A stretch of DNA of 64,000 nt. Origin: JAAYJT01 sp037446395 (GTDB taxonomy: Bacteria > Bacteroidota > Bacteroidia > Bacteroidales > JAAYJT01). The stretch spans positions 100,164 through 164,163 of the forward strand of contig JBBIIP010000003.1 in NCBI GenBank assembly GCA_037446395.1. Reading direction: 5' to 3'. The position numbers and the translations under genes were made by a program. The notes beneath the pieces were generated by a model. That model did no database searches and had not been told where the DNA came from. It saw only the letters and a program-made list of their open reading frames with translations. This document shows, one piece after another, positions 27,029-35,886 of the stretch (its first letter is position 1; each line of letters opens with the position of its first letter).

Positions 27029-27598
27029 TTAAATATACTGTTTACATTCAGGATCGCTCAGGATTCTACGCTTTAGCTCTTCTTTGCAAAGAAACTTCCT
27101 CAGTTTGGCATACTTTTCAGTACTAAAACCCATGATCTCAGCAATCTCTTTTAATGAAACCTGCTTCAGAAACAGGCGAAGCAGCATCTGGCATTCTTCC
27201 TTTAAGCTCAGAAAATGCTTTTGATACCTTCGTCTTTTTTCTTCTTCATCATCATAGATGCTAATCAGATCATTTTCAGACAATGCCACCGAGTGCGCAA
27301 TATCCTTAAGAGCAATCTCTTCTTTCTGACGGGTTTGTAACTTTTTCAACCAAAGACGCTTGCAGATACTGTATATGTAAGTGTTGAAGGTGCAATACAA
27401 ATTAAAATCAACTTCCTTCAACTTCTTATACAGAATCATCAGGGCATCCTGAAAAACATCCTGAACATCTTCTGCATTTCCGGTATTACTGTGTATCAGG
27501 TGGCTGATTGTAGGGTAGCACTTCTGGTAGACGTAAGCAATAACTTTGTTGTTTCGCTGCCTAATACCATCAATAATTTCCTGATCAGAATAGTTCAT
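27029..27598 (-). CDS. RNA polymerase sigma factor, sigma-70 family (ECF-like)
   Basis: 189 residues. A region 2 segment (DVQDVFQDALMILYKKL and NTYIYSICKRLWLKKLQ) is followed by an acidic linker and a region 4 helix-turn-helix (LKQVSLKEIAEIMGFSTEKYAKLRKFLCKEEL). That is the two-domain layout of group 4 sigma factors. It is co-directional with the TPR membrane protein and divergent from the secreted dockerin-like protein at 27952. The target promoters are unknown, but the divergent T9SS/CHAT genes are the obvious candidates. Confidence 0.9.
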   Translation of the reverse strand: MNYSDQEIIDGIRQRNNKVIAYVYQKCYPTISHLIHSNTGNAEDVQDVFQDALMILYKKLKEVDFNLYCTFNTYIYSICKRLWLKKLQTRQKEEIALKDIAHSVALSENDLISIYDDEEEKRRRYQKHFLSLKEECQMLLRLFLKQVSLKEIAEIMGFSTEKYAKLRKFLCKEELKRRILSDPECKQYI

Positions 27599-27951
27599 CC
27601 CCGTTCATTCATTAATTCCAAAAAATCAAAAAGGTTATACAAAATTAGAAAATATTTTTTCAACCACTTAAAAACTGTCTATCTTCGCCGTCTTTAGGCT
27701 GATTTGGTAGTTCCCAGACCCCAAATATTGAATGAAAAATATTTATATCATTTTTTTGTAAAATTCCGAATAATCATAATTGCTTATATTACAGCGACTT
27801 AATAAATTTTTCTTCGATTTAAAAATAATTTTTTACTTTTTTTACGTTTTTCATATAACCTTTTTGATTTTTTGGTATTAATGAGTATAAAGTACCTATA
27901 TCATTATAGTAGCTATTTGCTTAACAAAATAAGTTTTATTAATCGGAAGTT
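27599..27951. other. AT-rich divergent spacer between sigma factor and secreted protein
   Basis: 353 bases, very AT-rich, with no gene. It must hold the promoters for both directions. On the reverse strand TAATTTTG (27640-27647) is a -7 candidate for the sigma gene. Toward the secreted gene there is no clean TAnnTTTG, which would fit control by an alternative sigma factor. An inverted repeat AAATATT-N8-AATATTT lies at 27723-27744; with this composition it may be chance. Confidence 0.5.
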
Positions 27952-29193
27952 ATGAAAGCAAAAACTTTACTCAAATTCATCGCTATTTCATTTTTTAGTA
28001 TGATGTTCTTTTATGCTACTGCACAAGTGGGCAATATCGCTGGTAAGGTTACTTACCATAACGATGGAGTTACTGCCTTGGCAGGCGTGACGGTTCATTT
28101 GAAAGATTCCGGGGGTAACCTTATTCAAACCACGACCTCAACTGCAGACGGGAATTTTGTTTTTGCCAATGTTCCCTACGGAATTTATTCGCTCTCAGGC
28201 TCATATAACCAGCCAGCCGGTGGGGTAACCATGGCCGATGCATTGCTCATACTCAAATACCGGCTTGGGCAGATTCAACTATCGCCCATACAATTGGCTG
28301 CTGCCGATGTAAATGCAGATGGGGCTGTTACGCATCAAGACTTTACGATGATGGTGGTTAGTTATCTTGCTCAGGGCAATCCTTTCCCAAATGGCTGGAC
28401 TTTCCTCGAAACCGCAGTTGAAGTGAATGGATTAAAAGGTTCTGGTGGTTCAAACTTGGGAGGCACGTCTTCAGGCGATTTAAACGGAACGTTTGAGCCG
28501 GTGAATAAAACCAGCACGATTAACTTTTTTGCCTACAAATCGTTGTACGAGGCCGCGGCAGGAGATGAAATTTTATTACCTGTGAATTTGAATGAATCCG
28601 TTCAGTTGAGCTCGATGATGCTGGTGATGGATTACCCATCGCACCTGATCGAAATCATGGACATTGAAACCCCATTCAACCTGTTCGATTATTCTGTCGC
28701 TCAATCACAGATAAGGCTTAGTGCAATAGACCAGGCAAATCAGGCACTGGCATTCAAAATGGGTGAGCCAATCGCTGTGTTGCGTGTTCGGTTCAAGGAA
28801 AATTTCACAACATGCAGTGAAGTACAGTTTTCGCTGAAACCCGAAAGCCATTTTGTGAACCCTGAGGCAGTGCATTTATCGCCAAAAGTTTCGGTCCCAG
28901 TCATAAAGTTCAACGTGCCCAAGCCTGAGTTATACGCAAACTATCCGAATCCGTTCTCGTCGCAAACCCTTGTATCTTACAAATTGAGTGAACCATGCCA
29001 TGCCAATATTTCGGTGTTTGACCTGCAAGGCAAATTGGTATCAATCTTGACCGATCAATATCAGACTGAAGGCATTTATCAGGTTGATTTCAAGCCAGTC
29101 AACCTAAAACCGGGCACTTATGTGTACCGTTTAACAACCAAGGGAATTCAACCCACAAACCTAACCCGCGTCATGATCATAACTTCCGATTAA
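27952..29193 (+). CDS. Secreted dockerin/cohesin-like protein with T9SS C-terminal sorting domain
   Basis: 413 residues. A Sec signal peptide (about 1-25, cleavage after ATAQ) is followed by a carboxypeptidase-regulatory/CnaB-like beta domain (27-85). A dockerin-type region comes next (86-142), with one good calcium loop DVNADGAVTHQD. A cohesin-like beta-sandwich follows (about 203-300, around GDEILLPVNL, YPSHLIEIMDI and IAVLRVRFKE). A type A type IX sorting domain (ANYPNPF at about 329 through to the end) targets it to the cell surface. A terminator follows at 29224. Function is unknown; the domains suggest surface assembly or scaffolding. The cohesin call is pattern-based. Confidence 0.8.
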   Translation: MKAKTLLKFIAISFFSMMFFYATAQVGNIAGKVTYHNDGVTALAGVTVHLKDSGGNLIQTTTSTADGNFVFANVPYGIYSLSGSYNQPAGGVTMADALLILKYRLGQIQLSPIQLAAADVNADGAVTHQDFTMMVVSYLAQGNPFPNGWTFLETAVEVNGLKGSGGSNLGGTSSGDLNGTFEPVNKTSTINFFAYKSLYEAAAGDEILLPVNLNESVQLSSMMLVMDYPSHLIEIMDIETPFNLFDYSVAQSQIRLSAIDQANQALAFKMGEPIAVLRVRFKENFTTCSEVQFSLKPESHFVNPEAVHLSPKVSVPVIKFNVPKPELYANYPNPFSSQTLVSYKLSEPCHANISVFDLQGKLVSILTDQYQTEGIYQVDFKPVNLKPGTYVYRLTTKGIQPTNLTRVMIITSD

Positions 29194-29223
29194 TTGATCC
29201 GTTCCCCACAACGACGCAACCCG

Positions 29224-29256
29224 AGGCGCCTTTCACTGGGCGCCTTTTTTCTTTTT
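29224..29256 (+). terminator. Rho-independent terminator after the T9SS cargo gene
   Basis: An AGGCGCC/GGCGCCT stem (7 bp, 8-base loop) is followed by TTTTTTCTTTTT, 30 bases after the stop codon. It would separate this gene from the CHAT gene, at least partly. Confidence 0.85.
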
Positions 29257-29319
29257 AATAATTCATGAAAACTGCACCAATTTCATCATTATTTATCACT
29301 TTTGCATCAAAAAAATCTG

Positions 29320-32300
29320 ATGTCATACAGGATATTCATAGGATATCTCATCGTCCTGCTGATTGCATTGATACTGGGATTTCATTCGCCGCTCACGATT
29401 ATCAACGTATCGAAAGACAAAATACCTTCCCGCGAAGCAAGCCTGCAGCAGCGCTTTGAAAAAGCAAAAAGCATTTTTGAAAGAAATGACCTGGATAGTG
29501 CCTATCATGAGTTTCTTCAATTAAAGGCTGAGTTTGAAAACGCCCAGGAATGGGGTTCGACTTTACGCTGTATGTTGTTTTTGGCCGATATACATAAAGC
29601 AAAGAGCTCCTACGACAGCGTTTTTTATTATATTGGCTTAACAAAGGCGATCGCAAGCAAGCATTTCGATGAAAACACACTGATTTTTGCCGAGATCAAT
29701 CACAAATATGGCGTAGCTTTGATTGACAAAGGCAGTTTTGATGAAGCCAGGCCATATATTGAAAAGGCTATACAATTAAGAACTCGTCCGGGGCTGGCTG
29801 CCGACTCAAGCCTTTCGCTTTCGTATAACAGCCTTGGCAATATATTCTTTTATACCGGAAGGTATCATGAGGCAAGAGATTTTTATGCAAAAGCATTGAA
29901 TAATGCCCTGCTGACCAAAAAAAACAAAGACCTTGATGTTTCTTTCTTTTATCAAAACATGGGGATAATTCACGCGTCGATGGGGTATTACGACAGTGCA
30001 AATTTCTATATGAACTCATCACTGGCATTGTCGCGCCAGTTATTGTCGGCCGATGACTCCAGGCTGGGAAGGCTTTATATGAATATAGGAAGGTTATTCT
30101 ATCTCTCCGGAAGCAACGATTCAGCAATGCATTACTATGATCTTGCGCAAAATGTCATTATAAATAACCTAGGACCTGATCATTTCTCTGTTGCCAACTT
30201 GTTGTTGAACAAAGGAACAATATTTGGAAACAAGTCAGATTATGAAGCGGCCTTAAATTACTATAACAGGGCCTTGGCCATTTTTCTGAATAATTACAGC
30301 GATACCCATCCCAATGTGCTGGCCACATTTATGAATATTGGATACATCTATGAAAAAAAAGAAAATTACCCAAAAGCAATCGAGTACTATCTGAAAAGTA
30401 TCAACGAAGAAAAACCCCTGCCTTCGAATATCAAAACCTATCGCAACCTGGCAAATATCTATAGTTTATTAAAAAACTACCCGGAGGCTGAGTTGTATTT
30501 CAAAAAAGCCTTGGATCTGAGCAGAAGATTGTTAGGCAGCAATCACCCTGAAACCATACTAAGCAATATTGCCTACGCACGTTACCTTTTTCAAACCCGC
30601 AAATATACCGAATCGCTTAGGTTATTAAAAGGAGCAGAAGACTTCTACCATATCAGATTATCCGATGATTCTCGTCAATTATCAAATATCTATACCTTGA
30701 CCGGAAACAATTATTTGGGATTACAAAAAACAGATCTCGCTGTTCATTACGCTGACAAAGCTATTAAGTCCATAGTAGAATCTTCTGGTACTGTTTTCGA
30801 TGCAACAAAGATTTCTGAAAACCAACTTGCTCCGGAAAGGTATTTGTTTAATGCCTTGCACTTAAAAGCAATTGCGCTACATAGAAAGTATCTGGAAGTA
30901 TCGACCGATAGCCTCCTGATACAAGCACTCGCCACTTATGATCTAAGCACTAAATTGATTAGTAAAATCCGTGCAGGCTATCAGAGCCAGGAAAGCCGCC
31001 TCATGATAACCGAAAATGTCAATGATATTTATCCCGAAGCACTTAATTGTGCCCTCGACTTGTATCACCGCACCTTCGATACAAAATACCTCGAGATGGC
31101 TTTTCGATTCTCGGAACAAGGAAAAGCCGCAGTGCTGCTTACCTCGCTGCAAGAAATTGAAGCCAAACAAATTGGGCAGCTTCCAGCCGAATTACTCCAC
31201 AAAGAGGAAAAACTGAAACAAGCTATTCACTCATACAACCAACTTTTGTACGATGAGAAGCTTACACAGCAGCCCAATCTTGAAAAAATCAGGATTTGGG
31301 AGCGAAAGGTTTTTGAATTTAATGTAAAATACGACAGCCTGCTTCAAGCCATGGACCGGCAATATCCTGATTATTATCAGCAACGATTTGGATTTGAAAT
31401 GGCCCCGCTTTCTGACATTCAGAAAAAAATGAAGCACGACCAGGCACTTGTATCATTTACCATGAGCGAGCAATCGCTATATACCTTTGCCATCACCCCC
31501 GATACAGCTCTCAGTAAAATACAAACCTTACCCGTTGATTTTCAGGAACGGCTCAGTCAGTTCCGAACGTACCTGATTCAGTCTGATTTTTCATCATTCA
31601 TGGCAGAAGATTTCAACAATTTTAAAGCCCTTGGTTTCGATTTGTATCAATTATTGATAAAGCCAATTGAGGAAGTGTTGGGCGATAAACGCTTGATAAT
31701 TGTTCCGGATCATCAGCTTGGCTATCTGCCTTTTGAAGTTTTAATTACCGAACAATATAACGCCAGCAAGCTCGATTTTGGCAGCCTATCCTATCTCATG
31801 AAGGATCACCCGATTAGTTATACTTATTCGGCTACGTTGCTGTTTGGCCAACTTAATAAACAGAACAAGAAATATTGCCGGTTGTTGGCCTTTGCACCTG
31901 ACTACGAAAAACAAACTTCACGGAGTTTGAATGATAATCAGATTGAGGAGTTATTGCCGATCCCCTGGGCAAAAAAAGAAGTTGAAAACATTTCAAGAAC
32001 TTATCAGGCGAAATCGTTTGTTGGAAGCCGGGCCACTGAATCAGCATTTAAATCCAAGGCGTCAGGATATAAAATCCTGCATCTGGCCATGCATACTTTA
32101 ATTGACAATGATAGCCCGACTTTTTCAAAACTTGTTTTTGCGCCCCAAGCCGATTCACTTGAAGATGGATTCCTGAACACATATGAACTTTTCAACCTTG
32201 AATTAAACGCTGATCTGGCTGTTCTGAGTGCATGCAAAACCGGGGATGGGCGCTTAAGTCGGGGCGAAGGGATTATGAGCCTTGCAAGGGGCTTCTTTTT

Positions 32301-32622
32301 TGCCGGAGTTCCAAGCATTGTCATGACCCTTTGGTCGGTTGAGGATCAGGCAAGTTCAGAATTAGTTATCAAGTTTTATAACTTTTTAAGCAAAGGGTAT
32401 GAAAAAGATCAAGCCCTTCAAATGGCAAAGCTTGCTTTTCTTAGCTCCACTGATAAGATTAAATCTCATCCCCATTTCTGGGCAGGATTTGTTAATATCG
32501 GCAATTCTGAACCGGTTTCAATACAAAAAGCCCAACCTTGGCTAATTTTAATTCTGACAGGAGTGATTTTAGCTATGGCAGGCATTTTCTGGATTGTCAG
32601 AAAGCATAGGCAAAAAAGATGA
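29320..32622 (+). CDS. TPR-CHAT protein, membrane-anchored putative cysteine protease
   Basis: About 1100 residues from ATG 29320 (an upstream TTG at 29302 is possible). An N-terminal hydrophobic segment (about 5-22) is followed by a long array of TPR repeats (about 30-480, e.g. LSYNSLGNIFFYTGRYHEARDF). A helical linker leads to a C-terminal CHAT domain. The catalytic dyad is visible: HLAMH (His 925) and LSACKTG (Cys 972), then the typical GVPSIVMTLWSVED. A second membrane segment (about 1074-1092) with a basic tail ends the protein. The bulk is probably periplasmic. CHAT proteases (separase/caspase clan) act in regulated proteolysis. Its stop overlaps the mutS2 start. Confidence 0.88.
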   Translation: MSYRIFIGYLIVLLIALILGFHSPLTIINVSKDKIPSREASLQQRFEKAKSIFERNDLDSAYHEFLQLKAEFENAQEWGSTLRCMLFLADIHKAKSSYDSVFYYIGLTKAIASKHFDENTLIFAEINHKYGVALIDKGSFDEARPYIEKAIQLRTRPGLAADSSLSLSYNSLGNIFFYTGRYHEARDFYAKALNNALLTKKNKDLDVSFFYQNMGIIHASMGYYDSANFYMNSSLALSRQLLSADDSRLGRLYMNIGRLFYLSGSNDSAMHYYDLAQNVIINNLGPDHFSVANLLLNKGTIFGNKSDYEAALNYYNRALAIFLNNYSDTHPNVLATFMNIGYIYEKKENYPKAIEYYLKSINEEKPLPSNIKTYRNLANIYSLLKNYPEAELYFKKALDLSRRLLGSNHPETILSNIAYARYLFQTRKYTESLRLLKGAEDFYHIRLSDDSRQLSNIYTLTGNNYLGLQKTDLAVHYADKAIKSIVESSGTVFDATKISENQLAPERYLFNALHLKAIALHRKYLEVSTDSLLIQALATYDLSTKLISKIRAGYQSQESRLMITENVNDIYPEALNCALDLYHRTFDTKYLEMAFRFSEQGKAAVLLTSLQEIEAKQIGQLPAELLHKEEKLKQAIHSYNQLLYDEKLTQQPNLEKIRIWERKVFEFNVKYDSLLQAMDRQYPDYYQQRFGFEMAPLSDIQKKMKHDQALVSFTMSEQSLYTFAITPDTALSKIQTLPVDFQERLSQFRTYLIQSDFSSFMAEDFNNFKALGFDLYQLLIKPIEEVLGDKRLIIVPDHQLGYLPFEVLITEQYNASKLDFGSLSYLMKDHPISYTYSATLLFGQLNKQNKKYCRLLAFAPDYEKQTSRSLNDNQIEELLPIPWAKKEVENISRTYQAKSFVGSRATESAFKSKASGYKILHLAMHTLIDNDSPTFSKLVFAPQADSLEDGFLNTYELFNLELNADLAVLSACKTGDGRLSRGEGIMSLARGFFFAGVPSIVMTLWSVEDQASSELVIKFYNFLSKGYEKDQALQMAKLAFLSSTDKIKSHPHFWAGFVNIGNSEPVSIQKAQPWLILILTGVILAMAGIFWIVRKHRQKR

Positions 32623-35042
32623 TCTTTCCTGAACACTTCGAGGAAAAAATCGGCTTCAATATCGTCAGAAATCTGATAGCCAAGCATTTGCTGTGCCCAC
32701 TTGGTGTACAGCATCTGGCCGAAATGGAATTTTCAACCAACGCTGACGATCTCGAAATCCTACTAAAAAAGGTCAATGAGATGAAGAATATTCTTCAATC
32801 AGGGCTTAATTTTCCCGATAAGGACTACAAAGATTTGACCCTTTTACTCTCACATATCAGAATTCAAGGAACTTTTGTTGAGCCCGAGGCAATGGTTGAG
32901 CTCAAAGTATCGCTTGAAGCGATTTTGGAAATAATAAAATTCGTAGCCCACCAACCAGTTGCCCAGGTAGAAAAACTCAACACACTTTTATCATCAGTAT
33001 TTATTGAGCCAAAGATAATGCGTGAGATAAATCGCATTGTGGACGAAAAAGGGCGGATTCGCGATGGAGCCTCCCCTCAGTTAAAGGAGATACGAAACCG
33101 ATTGCTTTCAAAATATGCAGAAGCTGACCGCAAGCTGGCAAGTATTTTTACTCTCGTCAAAAAAGAAGGCTGGACCTCAGATGAGTTCGAAATTGCCATG
33201 CGAAACGGACGGCAGGTCATTCCCGTACCGGCTTCTTTCAAAAGAAAAATCAGGGGGTTTATACACGACGAATCGGCCACCGGCCAAACTGTCTATATCG
33301 AGCCTGCTGAGGTTTTTGACATTAACAATGAAATAAGAGAAATACAGGGTGTTGAACGTCGGGAAATCATTAAAATCCTGACTGCCTTCGCTGACGAAAT
33401 CCGGCCACAAAATGATTCACTTCTTAATGCCTACTTTGTGCTTGGCGAAATAGATTTTATAAGGGCAAAGGCAAAGTTCGCAATCGAAATTAACGCTACG
33501 CTGCCTCTTCTTCGCAATGAGGCAATCGTTGATTGGATCAATGCCACTCACCCCTTGCTTAATCTTTCGCACAAGCTACAAAAGAAAAGTATTGTTCCGT
33601 TGAACCTGAAACTCGATTCTGTTGAACGCATCCTGATGATTTCAGGCCCAAACGCAGGCGGAAAATCAGTTGCGCTTAAAACTGTTGGATTATTGCAATA
33701 TATGTTGCAATGCGGGCTGCTCATCCCGGTTGAAGAGAAAAGCTGCGCGGGCATTTTTGAAAATCTTTTTATAGATATCGGCGACGAGCAATCACTTGAG
33801 AAAGACCTGAGCACCTATACCTCACACCTTTGCAACCTGAAGTTCTTCATCGAAAACGTGAACAATAAAACCCTGGTGATGATTGATGAGTTTGGCACTG
33901 GTACCGAGCCACAGTTGGGGGGAGCCATTGCCGAAGCAACACTCGAATTTTTAGCCGAAAGCGGGTGCAAGGGGGTGATTACAACACATTATGCCAACCT
34001 GAAGGAAGCCTCAGCGCATATCCCTGGCTTATTCAACGGCGCCATGCTCTTTAATCCCAAAACCTTATCGCCGCTCTTTATCCTTCAAACAGGCAAGCCT
34101 GGCAGCTCATTTGCCTTTGAAATTGCTGCCAAAATAGGGTTTCCCGGAATAATACTCGAAAAGGCAATAATAAAAACCGGAAAATCATCAATTGACTACG
34201 ACCGGCTTTTGCAGGAGCTCGAAGTAGAAAAACGAGCGATCGGTGAAAATCTAAAACGCGTGAAAGTAGCAGATGACTTTCTCAACGAATTGATTCAACG
34301 GTATCAGCGGTTGCAGGAAGAAATGAAGCTCGAGAAACAGGCTGTCCTGCAAAAAGCCCGGCTTGAGGCTGCCGAAATCCTCAGGCGATCCAACCAGATG
34401 ATCGAAAAAACGATACGAGAAATAAAAGAAAGCCAGGCAGAGAGCCAAAAAACCAAGCGATTAAGAAAAGAAATCGATAAACTCAAAGAAGAGTTCGGTG
34501 ATAATATGCAGGATCTGACCGAAGACTCTACTCCCGGTGAATTGCATACTTCATTTACAAATCGGGAAATAGAGGTTGGAGATGTCGTCAGAATTAAAGG
34601 CCAATCTGCAGTTGGAAAGATTATCGAAATTCGCGAGCATGAAGTGTTGGTCGAAGCAGGCAATATTATCCTTTATGTGCATCCGGAAAAACTCTTTAAA
34701 GCATCTGAAAAGGACAAACTCAACCCTCCCATTCCATCCACATCTTCAAACCGGACCAAAAGCACTTTTTATAGCGACATGAGCGAGCGGATAGAAAATT
34801 TCAAATTAAGCATTGATCTTCGGGGAAAAAAGGCTGAGGAAGTCTATCAACTATTGGTAAAATATATTGATGATGCGGTTTTGATCAATATCTCCGAAGT
34901 CACGATCATCCATGGAAAAGGCGATGGAGTGCTGCGAAAAGTGGTTCGGGATTATCTTCAAACCGTGCCCGAAGTTCGGTCTGTTTCCGATGGTCATGCA
35001 GATCGCGGTGGAGCCGGACTAACCATTGTTTCTTTCAGGTAA
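32619..35042 (+). CDS. mutS2: MutS2 family protein (endonuclease/ribosome rescue)
   Basis: An 807-residue MutS2. It lacks the mismatch-recognition domain of MutS, has the core and clamp helices, then an ABC ATPase with Walker A GPNAGGKS, signature-type STYTSHL and Walker B LVMIDEFGTGTEP. A long coiled coil (about 510-640) follows, and a C-terminal Smr nuclease-like domain with LRGKKAEE and IHGKGDGVLR. MutS2 has been linked to suppressing recombination and to splitting collided ribosomes. Its ATG overlaps the CHAT gene's TGA (ATGA), so the two are translationally coupled. Confidence 0.94.
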   Translation: MIFPEHFEEKIGFNIVRNLIAKHLLCPLGVQHLAEMEFSTNADDLEILLKKVNEMKNILQSGLNFPDKDYKDLTLLLSHIRIQGTFVEPEAMVELKVSLEAILEIIKFVAHQPVAQVEKLNTLLSSVFIEPKIMREINRIVDEKGRIRDGASPQLKEIRNRLLSKYAEADRKLASIFTLVKKEGWTSDEFEIAMRNGRQVIPVPASFKRKIRGFIHDESATGQTVYIEPAEVFDINNEIREIQGVERREIIKILTAFADEIRPQNDSLLNAYFVLGEIDFIRAKAKFAIEINATLPLLRNEAIVDWINATHPLLNLSHKLQKKSIVPLNLKLDSVERILMISGPNAGGKSVALKTVGLLQYMLQCGLLIPVEEKSCAGIFENLFIDIGDEQSLEKDLSTYTSHLCNLKFFIENVNNKTLVMIDEFGTGTEPQLGGAIAEATLEFLAESGCKGVITTHYANLKEASAHIPGLFNGAMLFNPKTLSPLFILQTGKPGSSFAFEIAAKIGFPGIILEKAIIKTGKSSIDYDRLLQELEVEKRAIGENLKRVKVADDFLNELIQRYQRLQEEMKLEKQAVLQKARLEAAEILRRSNQMIEKTIREIKESQAESQKTKRLRKEIDKLKEEFGDNMQDLTEDSTPGELHTSFTNREIEVGDVVRIKGQSAVGKIIEIREHEVLVEAGNIILYVHPEKLFKASEKDKLNPPIPSTSSNRTKSTFYSDMSERIENFKLSIDLRGKKAEEVYQLLVKYIDDAVLINISEVTIIHGKGDGVLRKVVRDYLQTVPEVRSVSDGHADRGGAGLTIVSFR

Positions 35043-35098
35043 AGCTGAAAACAATTTTCACGAATAAACATTTTCGAGCTTCGGGCGTTGTTATTGCT

Positions 35099-35317
35099 AT
35101 GAAAACTATAAAAAAACACCTTATCCAAATCGTCGGCATCATCGTTGGCCTTGCTGGCGGTTATCTTTATTATAGGTTTGTGGGTTGCCGCACCGGCGGA
35201 TGCGCCATTACATCTAATCCATATATGAGTATGTTGTGGGGGGCTGCCGTTGGATACCTTCTGGGCGATTCAATGAAGGGCTTTATTAAGTCAAAAACAA
35301 AACAAGAATCCGACTGA
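35099..35317 (+). CDS. DUF6132-like small membrane protein
   Basis: 72 residues with two membrane segments (about 9-28 and 40-58) joined by a short loop carrying GCRTGGCAITSNPY. This Cys-x-x-x-x-Cys plus ITSNPY loop is characteristic of small proteins of the DUF6132 type in Bacteroidota. The function is unknown; the Cys pair could bind metal or be redox-active. It follows mutS2 by 56 bases and may be co-transcribed. Confidence 0.75.
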   Translation: MKTIKKHLIQIVGIIVGLAGGYLYYRFVGCRTGGCAITSNPYMSMLWGAAVGYLLGDSMKGFIKSKTKQESD

Positions 35318-35337
35318 ACATGATGGTCTTAGGACTT

Positions 35338-35679
35338 TTAGGAATTTCGCTTTTTCGGCGCACTCCCTGATTTAACGAGATCATATGACTCATCAATCCA
35401 TTGCTTGATCAGCCTATCCTCAACGCTTCCATCAATGACCACAGTGTTCCAGTGAGCTTTATTCATGTGATAACCAGGCAGCACACAGGGATAGTGCTCC
35501 CTTAAATCAATCGCATTTCCCGGAAGGCATTTTAGGTTTATGCTTAAATCGGCTTCGAGATCGGTCAATGCAAATATCTTTCCTGAAACTTTAAATACCA
35601 AGGTGGTCGCGTCAAAAGGAAAGCTCTCGGTTGAACCGTGCTTCGAAAGGCAGTATTCGCGAAGTTCCTCAATGTTCAT
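35338..35679 (-). CDS. MmcQ/YjbR family protein
   Basis: 113 residues with the typical YjbR double-wing pattern: MNIEELREYCLSKHGSTESFPFD, TLVFKVSGKIFALTDL, NLKCLPGNAIDLREHYPCVLPGYHMNKAHWNTV and a closing DESYDLV. The fold resembles DNA-binding domains, but no biochemical role is firmly known. A lone gene convergent with the mutS2/DUF6132 pair. Confidence 0.9.
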   Translation of the reverse strand: MNIEELREYCLSKHGSTESFPFDATTLVFKVSGKIFALTDLEADLSINLKCLPGNAIDLREHYPCVLPGYHMNKAHWNTVVIDGSVEDRLIKQWIDESYDLVKSGSAPKKRNS

Positions 35680-35811
35680 CAGGCATCAGACATTAAACTG
35701 CAAATATAGTTCAGTATATAGAATGGATAAGGAAATCAGAAAAAAGCTGATTGAAGCATAGGGGTTTAGTGCCTGTTAAAATCTTTTTCTCCCACAAATC
35801 TATTAATTAAT

Positions 35812-35819
35812 TACTTTTG
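35812..35819 (+). promoter_or_regulatory. Putative -7 element for the carboxyltransferase operon
   Basis: TACTTTTG matches TAnnTTTG, about 68 bases before the ATG at 35887. No clear -33 element. Confidence 0.4.
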
Positions 35820-35886
35820 TGATTCTTTGATGATTTCGCTTGATCAGAGAAAAGCTTATAAACGATTATAAACCAATAATCATTTC

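Noticed and set aside
27723..27744. AAATATT-N8-AATATTT inverted repeat as a regulator site
   Set aside because: The spacer is so AT-rich that such repeats are expected by chance; noted within the spacer entry only.
29265..29459. Small forward frame before the CHAT gene
   Set aside because: It overlaps the CHAT gene in another frame, begins right after a terminator and shows no family features; the CHAT frame is clearly the coding one.
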